A DNA stretch of 64,000 nucleotides from Bradyrhizobium altum (GCF_020889705.1 NZ_JACMYP010000016.1:1-64000), one strand, 5' to 3'. Positions 40,356 through 49,110 are shown, numbered from the stretch's first letter. Notes: generated by a model not told the origin, from the sequence alone. A program made the numbers and translations.

Positions 40356-43196
40356 GTGCCAGACGACGACGCTCATCACCCGGCTATCTCCTTCGGTCAG
40401 TTTCGGCTCTTTCCGAACGCACGGCGATTGGAAAAGGACGGCACTCCCATTTCGATCGGTGGCCGGGCGCTCGATATTCTGACTTACCTGGCGGAGCGTC
40501 CGGGTGTCGTCGTGGACAAGCGGGAGTTGCTCAAGCAGGTCTGGGCCGATGTGAACGTCGACGAGGGTAGCCTTCGCTTCCATATAACCACGCTGCGGAA
40601 GGCAATCGGCGACGGTGCCGACGGTACGAGATATGTCGTGAACGTTCCAGGGCGCGGTTACTGCTTCACGCCATCCCTTTCACACGTCAAGTCTTCGCAC
40701 GCGCTTCCTGTCGACGTTGTGAAGCCAGTCCATCCCTTACCGGCTCCGCCCGCCAAGATGGTGGGACGGACCGATGCGATCGAAAAAATTTCGGCAGACC
40801 TTTCTCTTCATCGTTTCGTGAGCATCGTTGGTCCCGGCGGAATCGGCAAGACTTCTGTCGCCATCGCCGTCGCCCATGGCCAACTCCAAGCGTTCAAAGG
40901 GCAAGTCTTTTTCATCGACTTCGGTGCACTTCGGGACGCCAGTCTTGTCCCCAGCGCCATCGCATCAACGCTCGGACTGAAGGTAAGCTCGGAGGATCCG
41001 CTGCCGGGCTTGCTCGCATTCCTGCAGGGTCGCCGCATCCTTCTGATCTTCGACAGCTGCGAGCACGTCGTCGACACGTTGACGCCCTTGGCAGAACGCA
41101 TGATTGGAGAATTGCCGGATCTCCATGTTCTTGCCACCACCCGGGAGTCCTTTCGGGCCGAAAACGAACGGATTTACCGGCTTTTTCCATTGGTCTGTCC
41201 GCCGCCGCAAGACAGCATCAGGGTCGCTGACTTGCTTGCCTATCCCGCCGCCCAGCTTTTCGTCGAACGCGTCGCCGCGACTCTCGGGGAATTCCGGCTT
41301 GCCGAAGAGGAAGCTCCCCTCGTCGCCGAAATCTGCCAGCGTCTGGAAGGCATTGCCCTTGCGATCGAACTTGCCGCAGGACGAGTGCAAACCTACGGCA
41401 TCATGGGCACCGCCTCCCTCCTCAACAGCCGCTTTTCGCTTTTGTGGCGCGGGCGGCGGACGGCAATCCCGAGACATCAGACCCTCAGCGCCGCGCTCGG
41501 CTGGAGCTACGACCTTCTGTCTCCCGCCGAGAGCGCCACGTTGCGTGGGTTATCGGTCTTCGTCGGACCGTTCACGCTTGCGGCCGCCCGAGCGGTCGTT
41601 CCGACCGACGAACTCAACGAATCGGAGGTGGTCGAGGCGATCGCAAGCCTGCTGTCCAAGTCCCTCCTGGCGACGCTTTCGGAGCGGCCTTCAAAATTCC
41701 GCCTACTCGATACGACCCGGGCCTTTGTCGTGGAGAAGCTGGCGGAAAGTGGCGGCGCAGATAGAGCGGCGCGCGCCCACGCCGAGTACTTCCGTAACCT
41801 TCTCAACGAGATCTCTGCCAAGTCGACTGGACAGCAAAGCGACGGCGGCTTTCTCGCCCATGCCGACCAAGTGCCCAACGTGCGAGCCGCGCTGAATTGG
41901 AGTTTCTCCGACCGTGGCGATCGAGCCACGGGCATAGACCTTGCTGCTACGGCTGCGCAGTTCTTTCTGGAACTCTCGTTGCTGACAGAGTGCTACGACT
42001 GGACCCAGAAAGCGATACAGGCCCTGCAAGGGGCGTCGAAAGGCGGTCGTCAGGAAATGGAGCTCCAGGCGGCGCTCGGCACGTCTGCGATGTTCACGCA
42101 AGGCAACACGGAAGCTGTCCGGACTGCCTTTACACGCAGCCTGCACCTGGCCGAACAGCTTGGAGATCGGAATTGGCAGTTTTGGCTGCTGCGGGTTCTG
42201 CACATCTACTACACCCGGATCGGAGATTTTCAGGGCACGCAGCGCGCCAGCCAGCAAGGAGAAGCCGTTGCCAAGGTGCTGGCCGACCCGTCTAGCACGT
42301 TAAACGTCGAATGGATGCTCGGCGGCGCACACCATCTGATCGGTAATCAACGAAAGGCCGTCGACCTTTGCGAGAGCGCAATGGCGCGGAATCCAATCTC
42401 TCAACGGCCAAAGATACTTCATCTTGGATTCGATGACCGGATCCTCGCTTTGGTCGCGTTGGCGCGAGGGCTGTGGCTCACGGGGCGGCCAGACCGTGCA
42501 CTCGAGGCGGCGAGGTATACGATCGGCGAAGCCGAGCGGCTCGAACAGCCGCTGAGCCTGAGTCTCGCGTTACTCTTTACAATCCCGGTCTTTCTCTGGA
42601 CGGGCGATTGGGAGGAAGCCGAAAGCATGATCCACAGGTTCATTGATCATACATCGAGGCACTCTCTCGTCCCACATCTTGCCGTCGCAAACGGCTTTAG
42701 AGGCGAGTTGCTGATTCGCCGCGGGGACACCGCCGGTGGCATCGAACATCTGGAGCGGAGTCAGGCCAAGCTCTACGCAATCCGATATCGATTGATGACG
42801 ACCGTGTTCGCAACCGTGTTGGCCGAAGCCCGGGCGCAACAGGGACAACCAGAAGAAGCGTTACGCTTGGTCGAAGAAGCCATGGCCCAGATCGGAGACC
42901 ACGGCGAATCCTTCGATATGCCGGAGATACTGAGGATCAAGGGACACGCTTTCGCATCTTCTGGCCGACTAGCGGAGGCCGAGTCCTGCCTCCGCCAGTC
43001 TCTTGAACTGGCACGGAAGCAGCAAGCCCTCGGCTGGGAATTGCGCGCTGCGGTTACTCTTGGCCGACTTTGGCACGGAAGCGGGCGCCCGGAAGACGCG
43101 CGAGCGCTCGTCGAGCCGCTCTACGGTAGGTACAAGGAGGGCCTCGACAGCGCCGACCTCGTGGCCGCGAGACATTTTCTCAACGCCTTGAATTGA
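40356..43196 (+). CDS. winged-helix/STAND ATPase/TPR regulator 2
   Basis: The 946-residue product has the same design as regulator 1: OmpR/CadC-type winged helix at residues 10-107 (RYVVNVPGRGYCFTPSLSH), STAND NTPase with P-loop GPGGIGKTS at 159-167 and LLIFDSCEHVVDTLTPLAER, an IALAIELAAGRVQTYGI motif, then TPR-like repeats (LARGLWLTGRPDRALEAARY, QQGQPEEALRLVEEAMAQIG). It starts at a GTG preceded by AAGGGG. The winged helix would bind direct repeats; box F lies 28 bases past its stop and two further target units follow on the same strand. No ligand is known. Confidence 0.88.
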   Translation: MPDDDAHHPAISFGQFRLFPNARRLEKDGTPISIGGRALDILTYLAERPGVVVDKRELLKQVWADVNVDEGSLRFHITTLRKAIGDGADGTRYVVNVPGRGYCFTPSLSHVKSSHALPVDVVKPVHPLPAPPAKMVGRTDAIEKISADLSLHRFVSIVGPGGIGKTSVAIAVAHGQLQAFKGQVFFIDFGALRDASLVPSAIASTLGLKVSSEDPLPGLLAFLQGRRILLIFDSCEHVVDTLTPLAERMIGELPDLHVLATTRESFRAENERIYRLFPLVCPPPQDSIRVADLLAYPAAQLFVERVAATLGEFRLAEEEAPLVAEICQRLEGIALAIELAAGRVQTYGIMGTASLLNSRFSLLWRGRRTAIPRHQTLSAALGWSYDLLSPAESATLRGLSVFVGPFTLAAARAVVPTDELNESEVVEAIASLLSKSLLATLSERPSKFRLLDTTRAFVVEKLAESGGADRAARAHAEYFRNLLNEISAKSTGQQSDGGFLAHADQVPNVRAALNWSFSDRGDRATGIDLAATAAQFFLELSLLTECYDWTQKAIQALQGASKGGRQEMELQAALGTSAMFTQGNTEAVRTAFTRSLHLAEQLGDRNWQFWLLRVLHIYYTRIGDFQGTQRASQQGEAVAKVLADPSSTLNVEWMLGGAHHLIGNQRKAVDLCESAMARNPISQRPKILHLGFDDRILALVALARGLWLTGRPDRALEAARYTIGEAERLEQPLSLSLALLFTIPVFLWTGDWEEAESMIHRFIDHTSRHSLVPHLAVANGFRGELLIRRGDTAGGIEHLERSQAKLYAIRYRLMTTVFATVLAEARAQQGQPEEALRLVEEAMAQIGDHGESFDMPEILRIKGHAFASSGRLAEAESCLRQSLELARKQQALGWELRAAVTLGRLWHGSGRPEDARALVEPLYGRYKEGLDSADLVAARHFLNALN

Positions 43197-43223
43197 CGGG
43201 ATCTTCGTCGCTAGGGTGCAAGA

Positions 43224-43248
43224 CTCGCAATGACTAACAACTCCTAAC
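43224..43248 (+). promoter_or_regulatory. phased CTAAC box F, upstream of the 235-residue protein gene
   Basis: On the plus strand the site reads CTCGC-N5-CTAAC-N5-CTAAC, three pentamers at exact 10-base steps, followed by AAGCCAAG as in box G. It lies between the stop of regulator 2 and the start at 43308 (59 bases). Confidence 0.65.
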
Positions 43249-43307
43249 AAGCCAAGCCCACGAGACGCCGCCATGTTGATCCCACCTCATGGCGGAGCGG
43301 GCACAGC

Positions 43308-44015
43308 ATGGCACTCCTGGACGAAGCAATCGAAGCCAGTGGCGGCTTGGCGCATTGGACGGGCCTGAAACGCTTCTCCCTGCAGCTTTCGATCCAGGGG
43401 GCGCTGCTTTCCCGTGCGGGACACGCGAAGCGTTTCAAAAATATCGTCGCGGAAGGATCGACCCGCAGCCAATTGGTTCGGTTCAGCGGATTCGCGGAAC
43501 CAGGCGAAAGCGGCCTGTATCAACCCGATAGCGTCACCATCGAAGACGCGAGCGGGAATGTCCTGCGGACTTGGCGCGAGCCGCACAGGGCGCTGAGGGA
43601 TCAAGCTGAAAGTACGACCTGGGACGAACTACATTTCATCTTTCTTTGCGGCTTCTCCGTCTGGAACTATCTGATGACGCCGTTCATCCTGTCGCATCCG
43701 GACACGACAGTCGAAGAATTGCCCCCATGGCAGGAGGCAAACCAACTCTGGCGACGCCTCAAGGTCACGTTTCCCCCTGGTGTCACTACGCATTCGCCCG
43801 TCCAAACGTTCTATTTCGACGCGTCCGGCCTGCAGCGGCGCGTAGATCACGCCCTCCTGGACACCCAGGTCGCCCATTATTCGTGGGCGCATCAGGCGTT
43901 CGGCCGCGTCGTTATTCCGACGCTCCGAAGGTCGCTCGCGCTCAAAACTGACGGAACGGTGGTCAGGAGCCCCGCGCTTCTGGAAGTGGAAATCTTCGAC
44001 GCCACTTTCGACTAG
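43308..44015 (+). CDS. conserved hypothetical protein, 235 residues
   Basis: The soluble product (MALLDEAIEASGGLAHWTGL) alternates beta strands with few helices: KRFSLQLSIQGALLSRAGHA, SGLYQPDSVTIEDASGNVL and QTFYFDASGLQRRVDHALLD. The strand pattern is like LolA/outer-membrane lipoprotein-sorting folds or related lipid-binding domains, but it has no signal peptide and no motif I can name. Found between a STAND regulator and an efflux operon, each with a CTAAC box. It may bind a hydrophobic compound; that is a guess from fold impression. Confidence 0.7.
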   Translation: MALLDEAIEASGGLAHWTGLKRFSLQLSIQGALLSRAGHAKRFKNIVAEGSTRSQLVRFSGFAEPGESGLYQPDSVTIEDASGNVLRTWREPHRALRDQAESTTWDELHFIFLCGFSVWNYLMTPFILSHPDTTVEELPPWQEANQLWRRLKVTFPPGVTTHSPVQTFYFDASGLQRRVDHALLDTQVAHYSWAHQAFGRVVIPTLRRSLALKTDGTVVRSPALLEVEIFDATFD

Positions 44016-44047
44016 AGCCATCGACTACGACCTCGTCCGAACGCACT

Positions 44048-44072
44048 CTCCCACCATCTAACAATACCTAAC
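44048..44072 (+). promoter_or_regulatory. phased CTAAC box G, upstream of the efflux operon
   Basis: On the plus strand the site reads CTCCC-N5-CTAAC-N5-CTAAC, three pentamers at exact 10-base steps, followed by AAGCCAAG as in box F. It ends 102 bases before the HlyD-family start codon at 44175. Confidence 0.65.
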
Positions 44073-44174
44073 AAGCCAAGTAACGCCGGAAGGCCGCAGT
44101 ATGCGTTCTGCAGACGACGCCGTATCGCGGGTAGCCTTACCCGATTCAGGATGCGGCCAACAGGAGCGAGCGCA

Positions 44175-45377
44175 ATGACCCAGCATCCCCAGACGATCGA
44201 GGTAGAACGCCGCGTTTCGGTGAGCGAAGTGAACGATCTACTCCCGAGCTCGCCCCTCCCTACGGAGATCGTTTCGGCTACGCTTTCGCGGACGCCCCTC
44301 AGTCCTCGAAAGCTAGTCATCACCGGAGCCGCGCTCGGAGCGCTGGGCGCAGCCGGATGGTACGGCTGGGATTACTGGACTGTCGGCAGATATCTGGTAT
44401 CGACCGACGACGCTTATGTGCGAGCCGACAATACCACGGTTGCACCACGGATTTCGGGATATCTTCAAGATGTACTCGTTGGTGACAATCAGCACGTCAA
44501 GACCAACCAGGTCCTGGCACGGATCGATGATCGCGATTTCAAGGTTGCGCTAGATCAGGCTGAGGCCGACGTCGTCGCCGCGAATGCCGCCATCGCCAGC
44601 AAGCAGGCGCAGTTGGACGTACAGCAAGCCATTGTCGACGCTTCAAAGGCAACTATCGAGGTCGATAATGCGAGCGTCATGTTCGCCGCCCAGGAAAATA
44701 AACGCTACACGGATCTCGCCGTCTCCGGCTACGGCAACGTACAAAACGCGCGACAGGCTCAAGCACGCTTCGCCGCGGCACGGGCGGCGACGCAGCGCGA
44801 TACCGCAAATCTGGCGTCCGCCCTCAAGCAAATCGATCTGCTGAAGGCCGATATCGCGCAGGCAAACGCTCTGCACGCCCACGCGGTCGCCGCGGGGGAA
44901 CAGGCCGGCCTCAACCTCAGCTACATCACGATTATCGCGCCGATCGATGGCGTCGTCGGAAATCGGAGTCTACGCGTTGGTCAGTACGTACAGGCAGGCA
45001 CGCAACTGATGTCGCTGGTGCCGCTACAAGCCACCTACATCGTCGCGAACTTCACGGAAACCCAGCTTACCGATGTGCGCGAAGGCCAGGCTGTCACGAT
45101 CGCAGTCGATACATTCCCCGGCAAGGTTGTTCACGGACACGTCGACAGCATTGCACCTGCCAGCGGGCAGGAATTCGCGTTGCTGCCTCCGGACAACGCT
45201 ACGGGCAACTTCACCAAGGTGGTGCAACGTATCCCTGTCAGGATCGAGCTCGACGGTGAGGCACCGATCGACCTGCGGGCCGGCATGTCGGTCATCCCGA
45301 CGATCCAGACGCAGGCTGAAGCTCGATCAGCGAGAGGACAGGACGCCGTGAAGGCAATCGGTGCAACTCAACGGTGA
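44175..45377 (+). CDS. HlyD/EmrA-family membrane fusion protein
   Basis: The 400-residue product is an EmrA-like adaptor: one N-terminal membrane helix (residues 44-64, LVITGAALGALGAAGWYGWD), lipoyl half motifs TDDAYVRADNTTVAPRISGY and TIIAPIDGVVGNRSLRVGQY, a helical hairpin between them (about 120-220) and a beta-barrel domain. It joins the inner-membrane pump to an outer-membrane channel. The ATG at 44175 is used; the frame extends to 44151 without a ribosome site. It is followed 4 bases later by the DHA2 pump gene, with box G upstream. Confidence 0.9.
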   Translation: MTQHPQTIEVERRVSVSEVNDLLPSSPLPTEIVSATLSRTPLSPRKLVITGAALGALGAAGWYGWDYWTVGRYLVSTDDAYVRADNTTVAPRISGYLQDVLVGDNQHVKTNQVLARIDDRDFKVALDQAEADVVAANAAIASKQAQLDVQQAIVDASKATIEVDNASVMFAAQENKRYTDLAVSGYGNVQNARQAQARFAAARAATQRDTANLASALKQIDLLKADIAQANALHAHAVAAGEQAGLNLSYITIIAPIDGVVGNRSLRVGQYVQAGTQLMSLVPLQATYIVANFTETQLTDVREGQAVTIAVDTFPGKVVHGHVDSIAPASGQEFALLPPDNATGNFTKVVQRIPVRIELDGEAPIDLRAGMSVIPTIQTQAEARSARGQDAVKAIGATQR

Positions 45378-45381
45378 TGCC

Positions 45382-46989
45382 ATGGCCATGTCCCTTCGTT
45401 CATCCTCAACACTTCCGACTCAGTCCGCTTCGCAAAGCCCCGACCGCGCCGCCCCGATCGTTTGGGTTTCCCTTGTCGCTGCGATGATCGGCGCCTTCAT
45501 GGCAATCCTGAATATTCAGATCACCAATGCGTCCCTGCTCAACATCGAAGGCGGTATCGGCACCGGCGTTGACAACGGTTCCTGGATCTCGACCTCCTAT
45601 CTGATCGGCGAGATCGTCGTCATTCCGCTCACCGACTATCTCAGCCGGGTGTTCTCGTTTCGCAAGATCATGCTGGTGCATGCTACCCTGTTCGCGGTGT
45701 TCTCAGTCGCCTGTGCCTTCACCCACGATCTGCCCTCGATGATCGCGATGCGCGGCCTGCAGGGTTTCTTCGGAGGCGTCCTGATCCCGATGGCGTTCAC
45801 GCTGGTTTTCACCAAGCTGCCGAAGGGCCAACAGCCGATCGGGCTTGCCATGTTCTCGCTTGCGGTGACCTTTGCGCCCGCGATCGGCCCGACCATCGGC
45901 GGCTATCTCACCGAAAATTACGGCTGGCAAACCATTTTCTTCGTCAACGTGATCCCGACCACGGTCATGGTCACGACACTGTTCTTCACGCTGGAGCGGC
46001 ACCCAATGCAGCTCGGCCTGTTGCGCGAGGGCGACTGGTTCGGCATCGCCACCATGGCGATCGGCCTCTCCGCGCTGCAGGCTGTGCTGGAAGAAGGCAA
46101 CAAGGACGACTGGTTTGGCTCTCCCTTCATCGTCAAGCTCGCCGTCACTGCCACGATCAGCCTGTCGCTCTTCATCGTCAATGAACTGATCGTGGAGAAG
46201 CCGCTGCTTCGGCTGCGCCTGTTGACCAGCCGAAACTTTGGATTGGGAACGATCGCCGCGGTGTTCCTAGGCTTCGGCTTGTTCGGCTCGATCTATCTCC
46301 TGCCCGCCTATCTCGGTCAGGTGCAACACTACAATGCCGAGCAGATCGGAAACGTGCTGGCCTGGACCGGCCTCCCGCAGCTCATCCTGATCCCGCTGGT
46401 ACCGAAGCTGATGCAACGGATCGATGCGCGCTATCTTGCCGCATTCGGCCTCCTGCTGTTTGCCTACAGTTCCTTCATGAACACAGCAATGTCACTAGAC
46501 TACTCCGGCGACCAGTTCTGGATTCCCAATATCGTGCGCGCCATCGGCCAAGCACTGACGTTGGTACCGCTCAGCAACGTGTCGCTCGGCAGCATCGGGC
46601 CGCAGGACGCTGCGGCCGCTTCCGGCATCTCCAACATGATGCGCAATCTTGGCGGAGCGGTCGGCACCGCGGTGCTTGCGACTATCGTCACCAAGCGTGA
46701 GCAGTTTCATTCCAACATCATCGGCCAGTGGGTCGACCTCGGCCGCGGAGAAGTACGCAACCGGATCGCCGACTTAACTAGTTACTTTCTTAGCCACGGC
46801 GTGACCGATCAGGCTGCGGCGCAACATCAGGCGATCGTCGCGCTTGGCAATACCGTCAAGCGCCAGGCGCTGGTCCTGGGATATGGCGACACTTTCATGG
46901 TGCTCGGCGTAGTATTACTGCTGTCCGCCGTCGCGATACTCCTGACTAGGAAATTGAAGGCCGGCGCTACAGCAAGTGGCGCTCACTAG
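45382..46989 (+). CDS. DHA2-family MFS efflux pump (EmrB-like)
   Basis: The 535-residue product is a 14-helix MFS transporter of the EmrB/QacA group: MIGAFMAILNIQITNASLLN in helix 1, the DHA2 motif A region DYLSRVFSFRKIMLVHATLF, and the helix 4-5 region LQGFFGGVLIPMAFTLVFTK. With the adaptor gene it forms a tripartite drug or toxicant exporter using the proton gradient. The ATG at 45382 is preferred over a GTG at 45361 that would overlap the adaptor gene. A carboxymuconolactone-decarboxylase fragment follows 20 bases after its stop. Confidence 0.92.
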   Translation: MAMSLRSSSTLPTQSASQSPDRAAPIVWVSLVAAMIGAFMAILNIQITNASLLNIEGGIGTGVDNGSWISTSYLIGEIVVIPLTDYLSRVFSFRKIMLVHATLFAVFSVACAFTHDLPSMIAMRGLQGFFGGVLIPMAFTLVFTKLPKGQQPIGLAMFSLAVTFAPAIGPTIGGYLTENYGWQTIFFVNVIPTTVMVTTLFFTLERHPMQLGLLREGDWFGIATMAIGLSALQAVLEEGNKDDWFGSPFIVKLAVTATISLSLFIVNELIVEKPLLRLRLLTSRNFGLGTIAAVFLGFGLFGSIYLLPAYLGQVQHYNAEQIGNVLAWTGLPQLILIPLVPKLMQRIDARYLAAFGLLLFAYSSFMNTAMSLDYSGDQFWIPNIVRAIGQALTLVPLSNVSLGSIGPQDAAAASGISNMMRNLGGAVGTAVLATIVTKREQFHSNIIGQWVDLGRGEVRNRIADLTSYFLSHGVTDQAAAQHQAIVALGNTVKRQALVLGYGDTFMVLGVVLLLSAVAILLTRKLKAGATASGAH

Positions 46990-47009
46990 AGAAAGGAAAG
47001 GAGAACGCC

Positions 47010-47159
47010 ATGTACATGATGGATTGGAATAAGTACCGCCATCAGGTTGTCGCCGGGGTGGGAAGTCTTGCCAGACTGACACCGGAAACTATCAAGGGAT
47101 ATAGCGCGATGGGCGCCGCCGGAGCGAAGACCGCCAACCTCGACGGCGCATCGAGGTGA
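47010..47159 (+). pseudogene. carboxymuconolactone decarboxylase family fragment
   Basis: A 49-residue frame with a very good ribosome site (AAAGGAGAACGCC) starts MYMMDWNKYRHQVVAGVGSL and continues LARLTPETIKGYSAMGAAG, KTANLDGAS before a stop. This is the N-terminal part of a CMD/AhpD-like protein (PF02627); the family continues with a helix carrying the CxxC or His motif, which is missing. It lies 20 bases after the efflux pump gene, so the intact gene was the third in that operon. Confidence 0.65.
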
Positions 47160-47283
47160 TCTTTCTCGAATTTTCCACCCGGAAGATCGCGGTTCTGGTT
47201 TAGCCCTTGCGAATTTTGTCGAAGCAAGGTCAAGCGCGAACTCTTCTTCAACCGATGCGAAACTGATAGTCGGCGATCACTGA

Positions 47284-47550
47284 CTAGCGCACGACATTGA
47301 GTGTAGAGCTGTTCAAAAGTGTAGCGTTGCCATGCCATGGATGCTTATACTTTATGGGCGGCGTCTCACTGAGCACGCCGCTCACATCAGGCTCGTCGAT
47401 GCCTGCATCGCTATCACCTGACCTATTGCATTCACAGGGCATACCGGCGCCGCACGTGCAGCCGCGCGGATCTTCAGTCCAGGCGAGGTTTGGGTGGTTT
47501 TCGCAGACCCAGCCGAGTCCGTGACAGACGGGACAGTTGAGTTTAGTCAC
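47284..47550 (-). CDS. small cysteine-rich (DnaJ-like zinc ribbon) protein
   Basis: The 88-residue product carries two CxxC-type clusters: CPVCHGLGWVCENHPN (residues 6-21) and GCTCGAGMPCECNRSGD (30-46), like the zinc-ribbon repeats of DnaJ. I recall this gene as common in Bradyrhizobium, unnamed. The start is a GTG at 47550 that overlaps the stop of the DUF2934 gene (GTGA). The C-terminal part is low-complexity. Confidence 0.72.
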   Translation of the reverse strand: MTKLNCPVCHGLGWVCENHPNLAWTEDPRGCTCGAGMPCECNRSGDSDAGIDEPDVSGVLSETPPIKYKHPWHGNATLLNSSTLNVVR

Positions 47551-47708
47551 AGGGTGTCGGGGGTACGCAAAGGTGAGCCCTTATCTTCGTTGATCAGTTC
47601 CTGCTCGGCCAGGTGCCAGAACTCCTCGTCCCGCCCTTCCGGCTTGCCAGCCTTCTCCCAGAGTAGATAGGCGCGCGCCGCGACTGCTTCATCAATCCGC
47701 TCATTCAT
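47547..47708 (-). CDS. DUF2934 family small protein
   Basis: The 53-residue product reads MNERIDEAVAARAYLLWEKA, then GKPEGRDEEFWHLAEQELIN: the DUF2934 (PF11154) pattern A-Y-x-L-W-E-x-x-G-x-P-x-G-x-x-x-x-x-W-x-x-A-E. AGGAGAAG lies 7 bases before the ATG. It overlaps the next gene by 4 bases, so both are coupled. Function unknown; these small proteins are common and often linked to stress genes in Rhizobiales. Confidence 0.78.
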   Translation of the reverse strand: MNERIDEAVAARAYLLWEKAGKPEGRDEEFWHLAEQELINEDKGSPLRTPDTL

Positions 47709-47752
47709 CGGACTTCTCCTGATAATTCAACGGATAGCGACTTCCAGCGTTC

Positions 47753-47890
47753 CTATTCCTTGGACAGCCCCGTGAACGGGCTGGCCCGCAGCGGCCCATC
47801 AGACGTAATGTCGCGGTACTCAATATCGGCAACGAACGATCGCTCAAGGACCGCGCGGCTTCCACCTGCATCGCGTCGATGGCCAATCCA
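47753..47890 (-). pseudogene. possible C-terminal remnant of an ATP-dependent DNA ligase (LigD type)
   Basis: A frame ending at a TAG at 47753-47755 reads RSFVADIEYRDITSDGPLRA and then SPFTGLSKE. This is like the final strand and tail of LigD-type ligases (VAEIEYR..T.DG.LR...F.GL). Nothing of the catalytic domain is present upstream. The match is short, so the call is tentative. Confidence 0.4.
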
Positions 47891-48055
47891 GGTCATCGTC
47901 GTTGCGCATCACGGCGTTCCCATTACGAAGATCAACGTAATATCCAGCCATTGGCCCAAAATCCGAACGGCCAAACGATGTCTCAACGGATTGTGCGCAC
48001 ACGCGACACCGCTCCCTGCTTCGCATCGAAATGAAGGCCACCGAGACAGTCGCGC

Positions 48056-48235
48056 CTAGTCATCGTCTTTGATCGGAATCTCGGCTCTAACGACGTTAGT
48101 CGAACGCGGCCGCGACCAATCTGGATCAGCCGAACCCTCGAAGAAGAACCAAACGCTGCCAGCCCCGCAAATCGCGGCAATGGGGTGCGGGTGTTTCCTG
48201 CCGCGGCGCTGGGCAGGCGAGGTGAAAATCTCGGC
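48056..48235 (-). other. open frame with protein-like pattern, no start codon
   Basis: A minus-strand frame reads HPIAAICGAGSVWFFFEGSA, then DPDWSRPRSTNVVRAEIPIK and DDD before a TAG. The segment looks coding and I recall a similar short protein in Bradyrhizobium, but no ATG, GTG or TTG lies at the expected place and the likely start (MGKPGSLP) is in a different frame. Possibly a frameshifted small gene. Confidence 0.3.
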
Positions 48236-48272
48236 AGCGATCCCGGCTTGCCCATCCTGGCGGCTTCAATTA

Positions 48273-48282
48273 TGTATAGACA
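48273..48282. promoter_or_regulatory. HutC-type operator 1
   Basis: The near-palindrome TGTATAGACA lies 22 bases before the ATG of the transporter ATPase gene, within ATTATGTATAGACATG. The same ten bases recur at 53179 and, reversed, at 58605. HutC is a GntR-family repressor that binds TGTA-type palindromes before hut genes; hutC is encoded nearby. Confidence 0.75.
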
Positions 48283-48304
48283 TGTTCGGAGGAGGATCGT
48301 CTGC

Positions 48305-49096
48305 ATGAATGACCGGGCACTCGTCTTCGATGGGATCGGACAGGACTTTCCATCGCCAGGGCAGCGGAACAAGGTCCGCGTGCTCGACGGCATCAGTTTC
48401 GACGTCGACCGCGGCAAGTTCGTCGCCGTGATCGGTCCTAGCGGCTGCGGCAAGAGCACGCTGCTGCAGATGGCCGCCGGTCTCTTGATGCCGACCCGCG
48501 GCGCGGTTCGTCACCGCGGCCGCAAGATCGGATCGATCAACACCGAAGTCGGCTTCGTGCCGCAACAGGCTCAGCTGTTTCCTTGGAAGACCCTTGCCGA
48601 GAACATCGAACTGCCGCTGCTGCTGCGCGGCGTCGCGGCCGACGAACGGCGCGAGCGCGTCGCCGGCGCGCTCAACTCGGTCGGCCTCAAGGGTTTTGAG
48701 CAACATTACCCGAGCCAGCTCTCGGGCGGCATGCAGAAGCGCGGCTCGATCGCGCGCACGCTGGTTTATCGTCCGGACATTATTCTGATGGACGAGCCGT
48801 TCGGAGCGCTCGACGCGCAAACTCGCATGGTGATGCAGAGCGATTTGCAGACGCTGTCGATGGAGGCTGGCGCAACCGTGATTTTCGTGACCCACGACAT
48901 CACCGAGGCGGTTCTACTGGCCGACCATGTCGTGGTGCTGAGCCAACGGCCGTCGCGCCTGCTCGCCAATATCCCGATCGATCTGCCGCGGCCGCGCAAC
49001 ATGTTCGAACCATTCCGCAATTCAGGCTTCGAGGCCGCCTACGACGCAGTCTGGACCGAGTTCCGCTCGCAGCTCGATACCGGACGAGTTCATTGA
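48305..49096 (+). CDS. ABC transporter ATP-binding protein, NitT/TauT type
   Basis: The 263-residue product has all ABC motifs: Walker A GPSGCGKSTLL (around residue 52), Q-loop GFVPQQAQLFPWKTLAENIE, signature LSGGMQKRGSIARTLV and Walker B IILMDEPFGALDAQTR with H-loop FVTHDITEAV. The group drives uptake of nitrate, taurine, thiamine precursors or similar. GGAGGAGG precedes the ATG at 48305. With the permease and binding protein genes it forms an importer in the hut regulon; operator 1 lies just upstream. A histidine, urocanate or related import role is inferred from the operator. Confidence 0.93.
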   Translation: MNDRALVFDGIGQDFPSPGQRNKVRVLDGISFDVDRGKFVAVIGPSGCGKSTLLQMAAGLLMPTRGAVRHRGRKIGSINTEVGFVPQQAQLFPWKTLAENIELPLLLRGVAADERRERVAGALNSVGLKGFEQHYPSQLSGGMQKRGSIARTLVYRPDIILMDEPFGALDAQTRMVMQSDLQTLSMEAGATVIFVTHDITEAVLLADHVVVLSQRPSRLLANIPIDLPRPRNMFEPFRNSGFEAAYDAVWTEFRSQLDTGRVH

Positions 49097-49110
49097 AGGA
49101 GGGTAAGCCG

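Noticed and set aside
47983..48459. 158-codon minus-strand open frame overlapping the transporter ATPase gene start
   Set aside because: It overlaps an intact, well-started ABC gene and operator 1, and its translation has no protein-like pattern.
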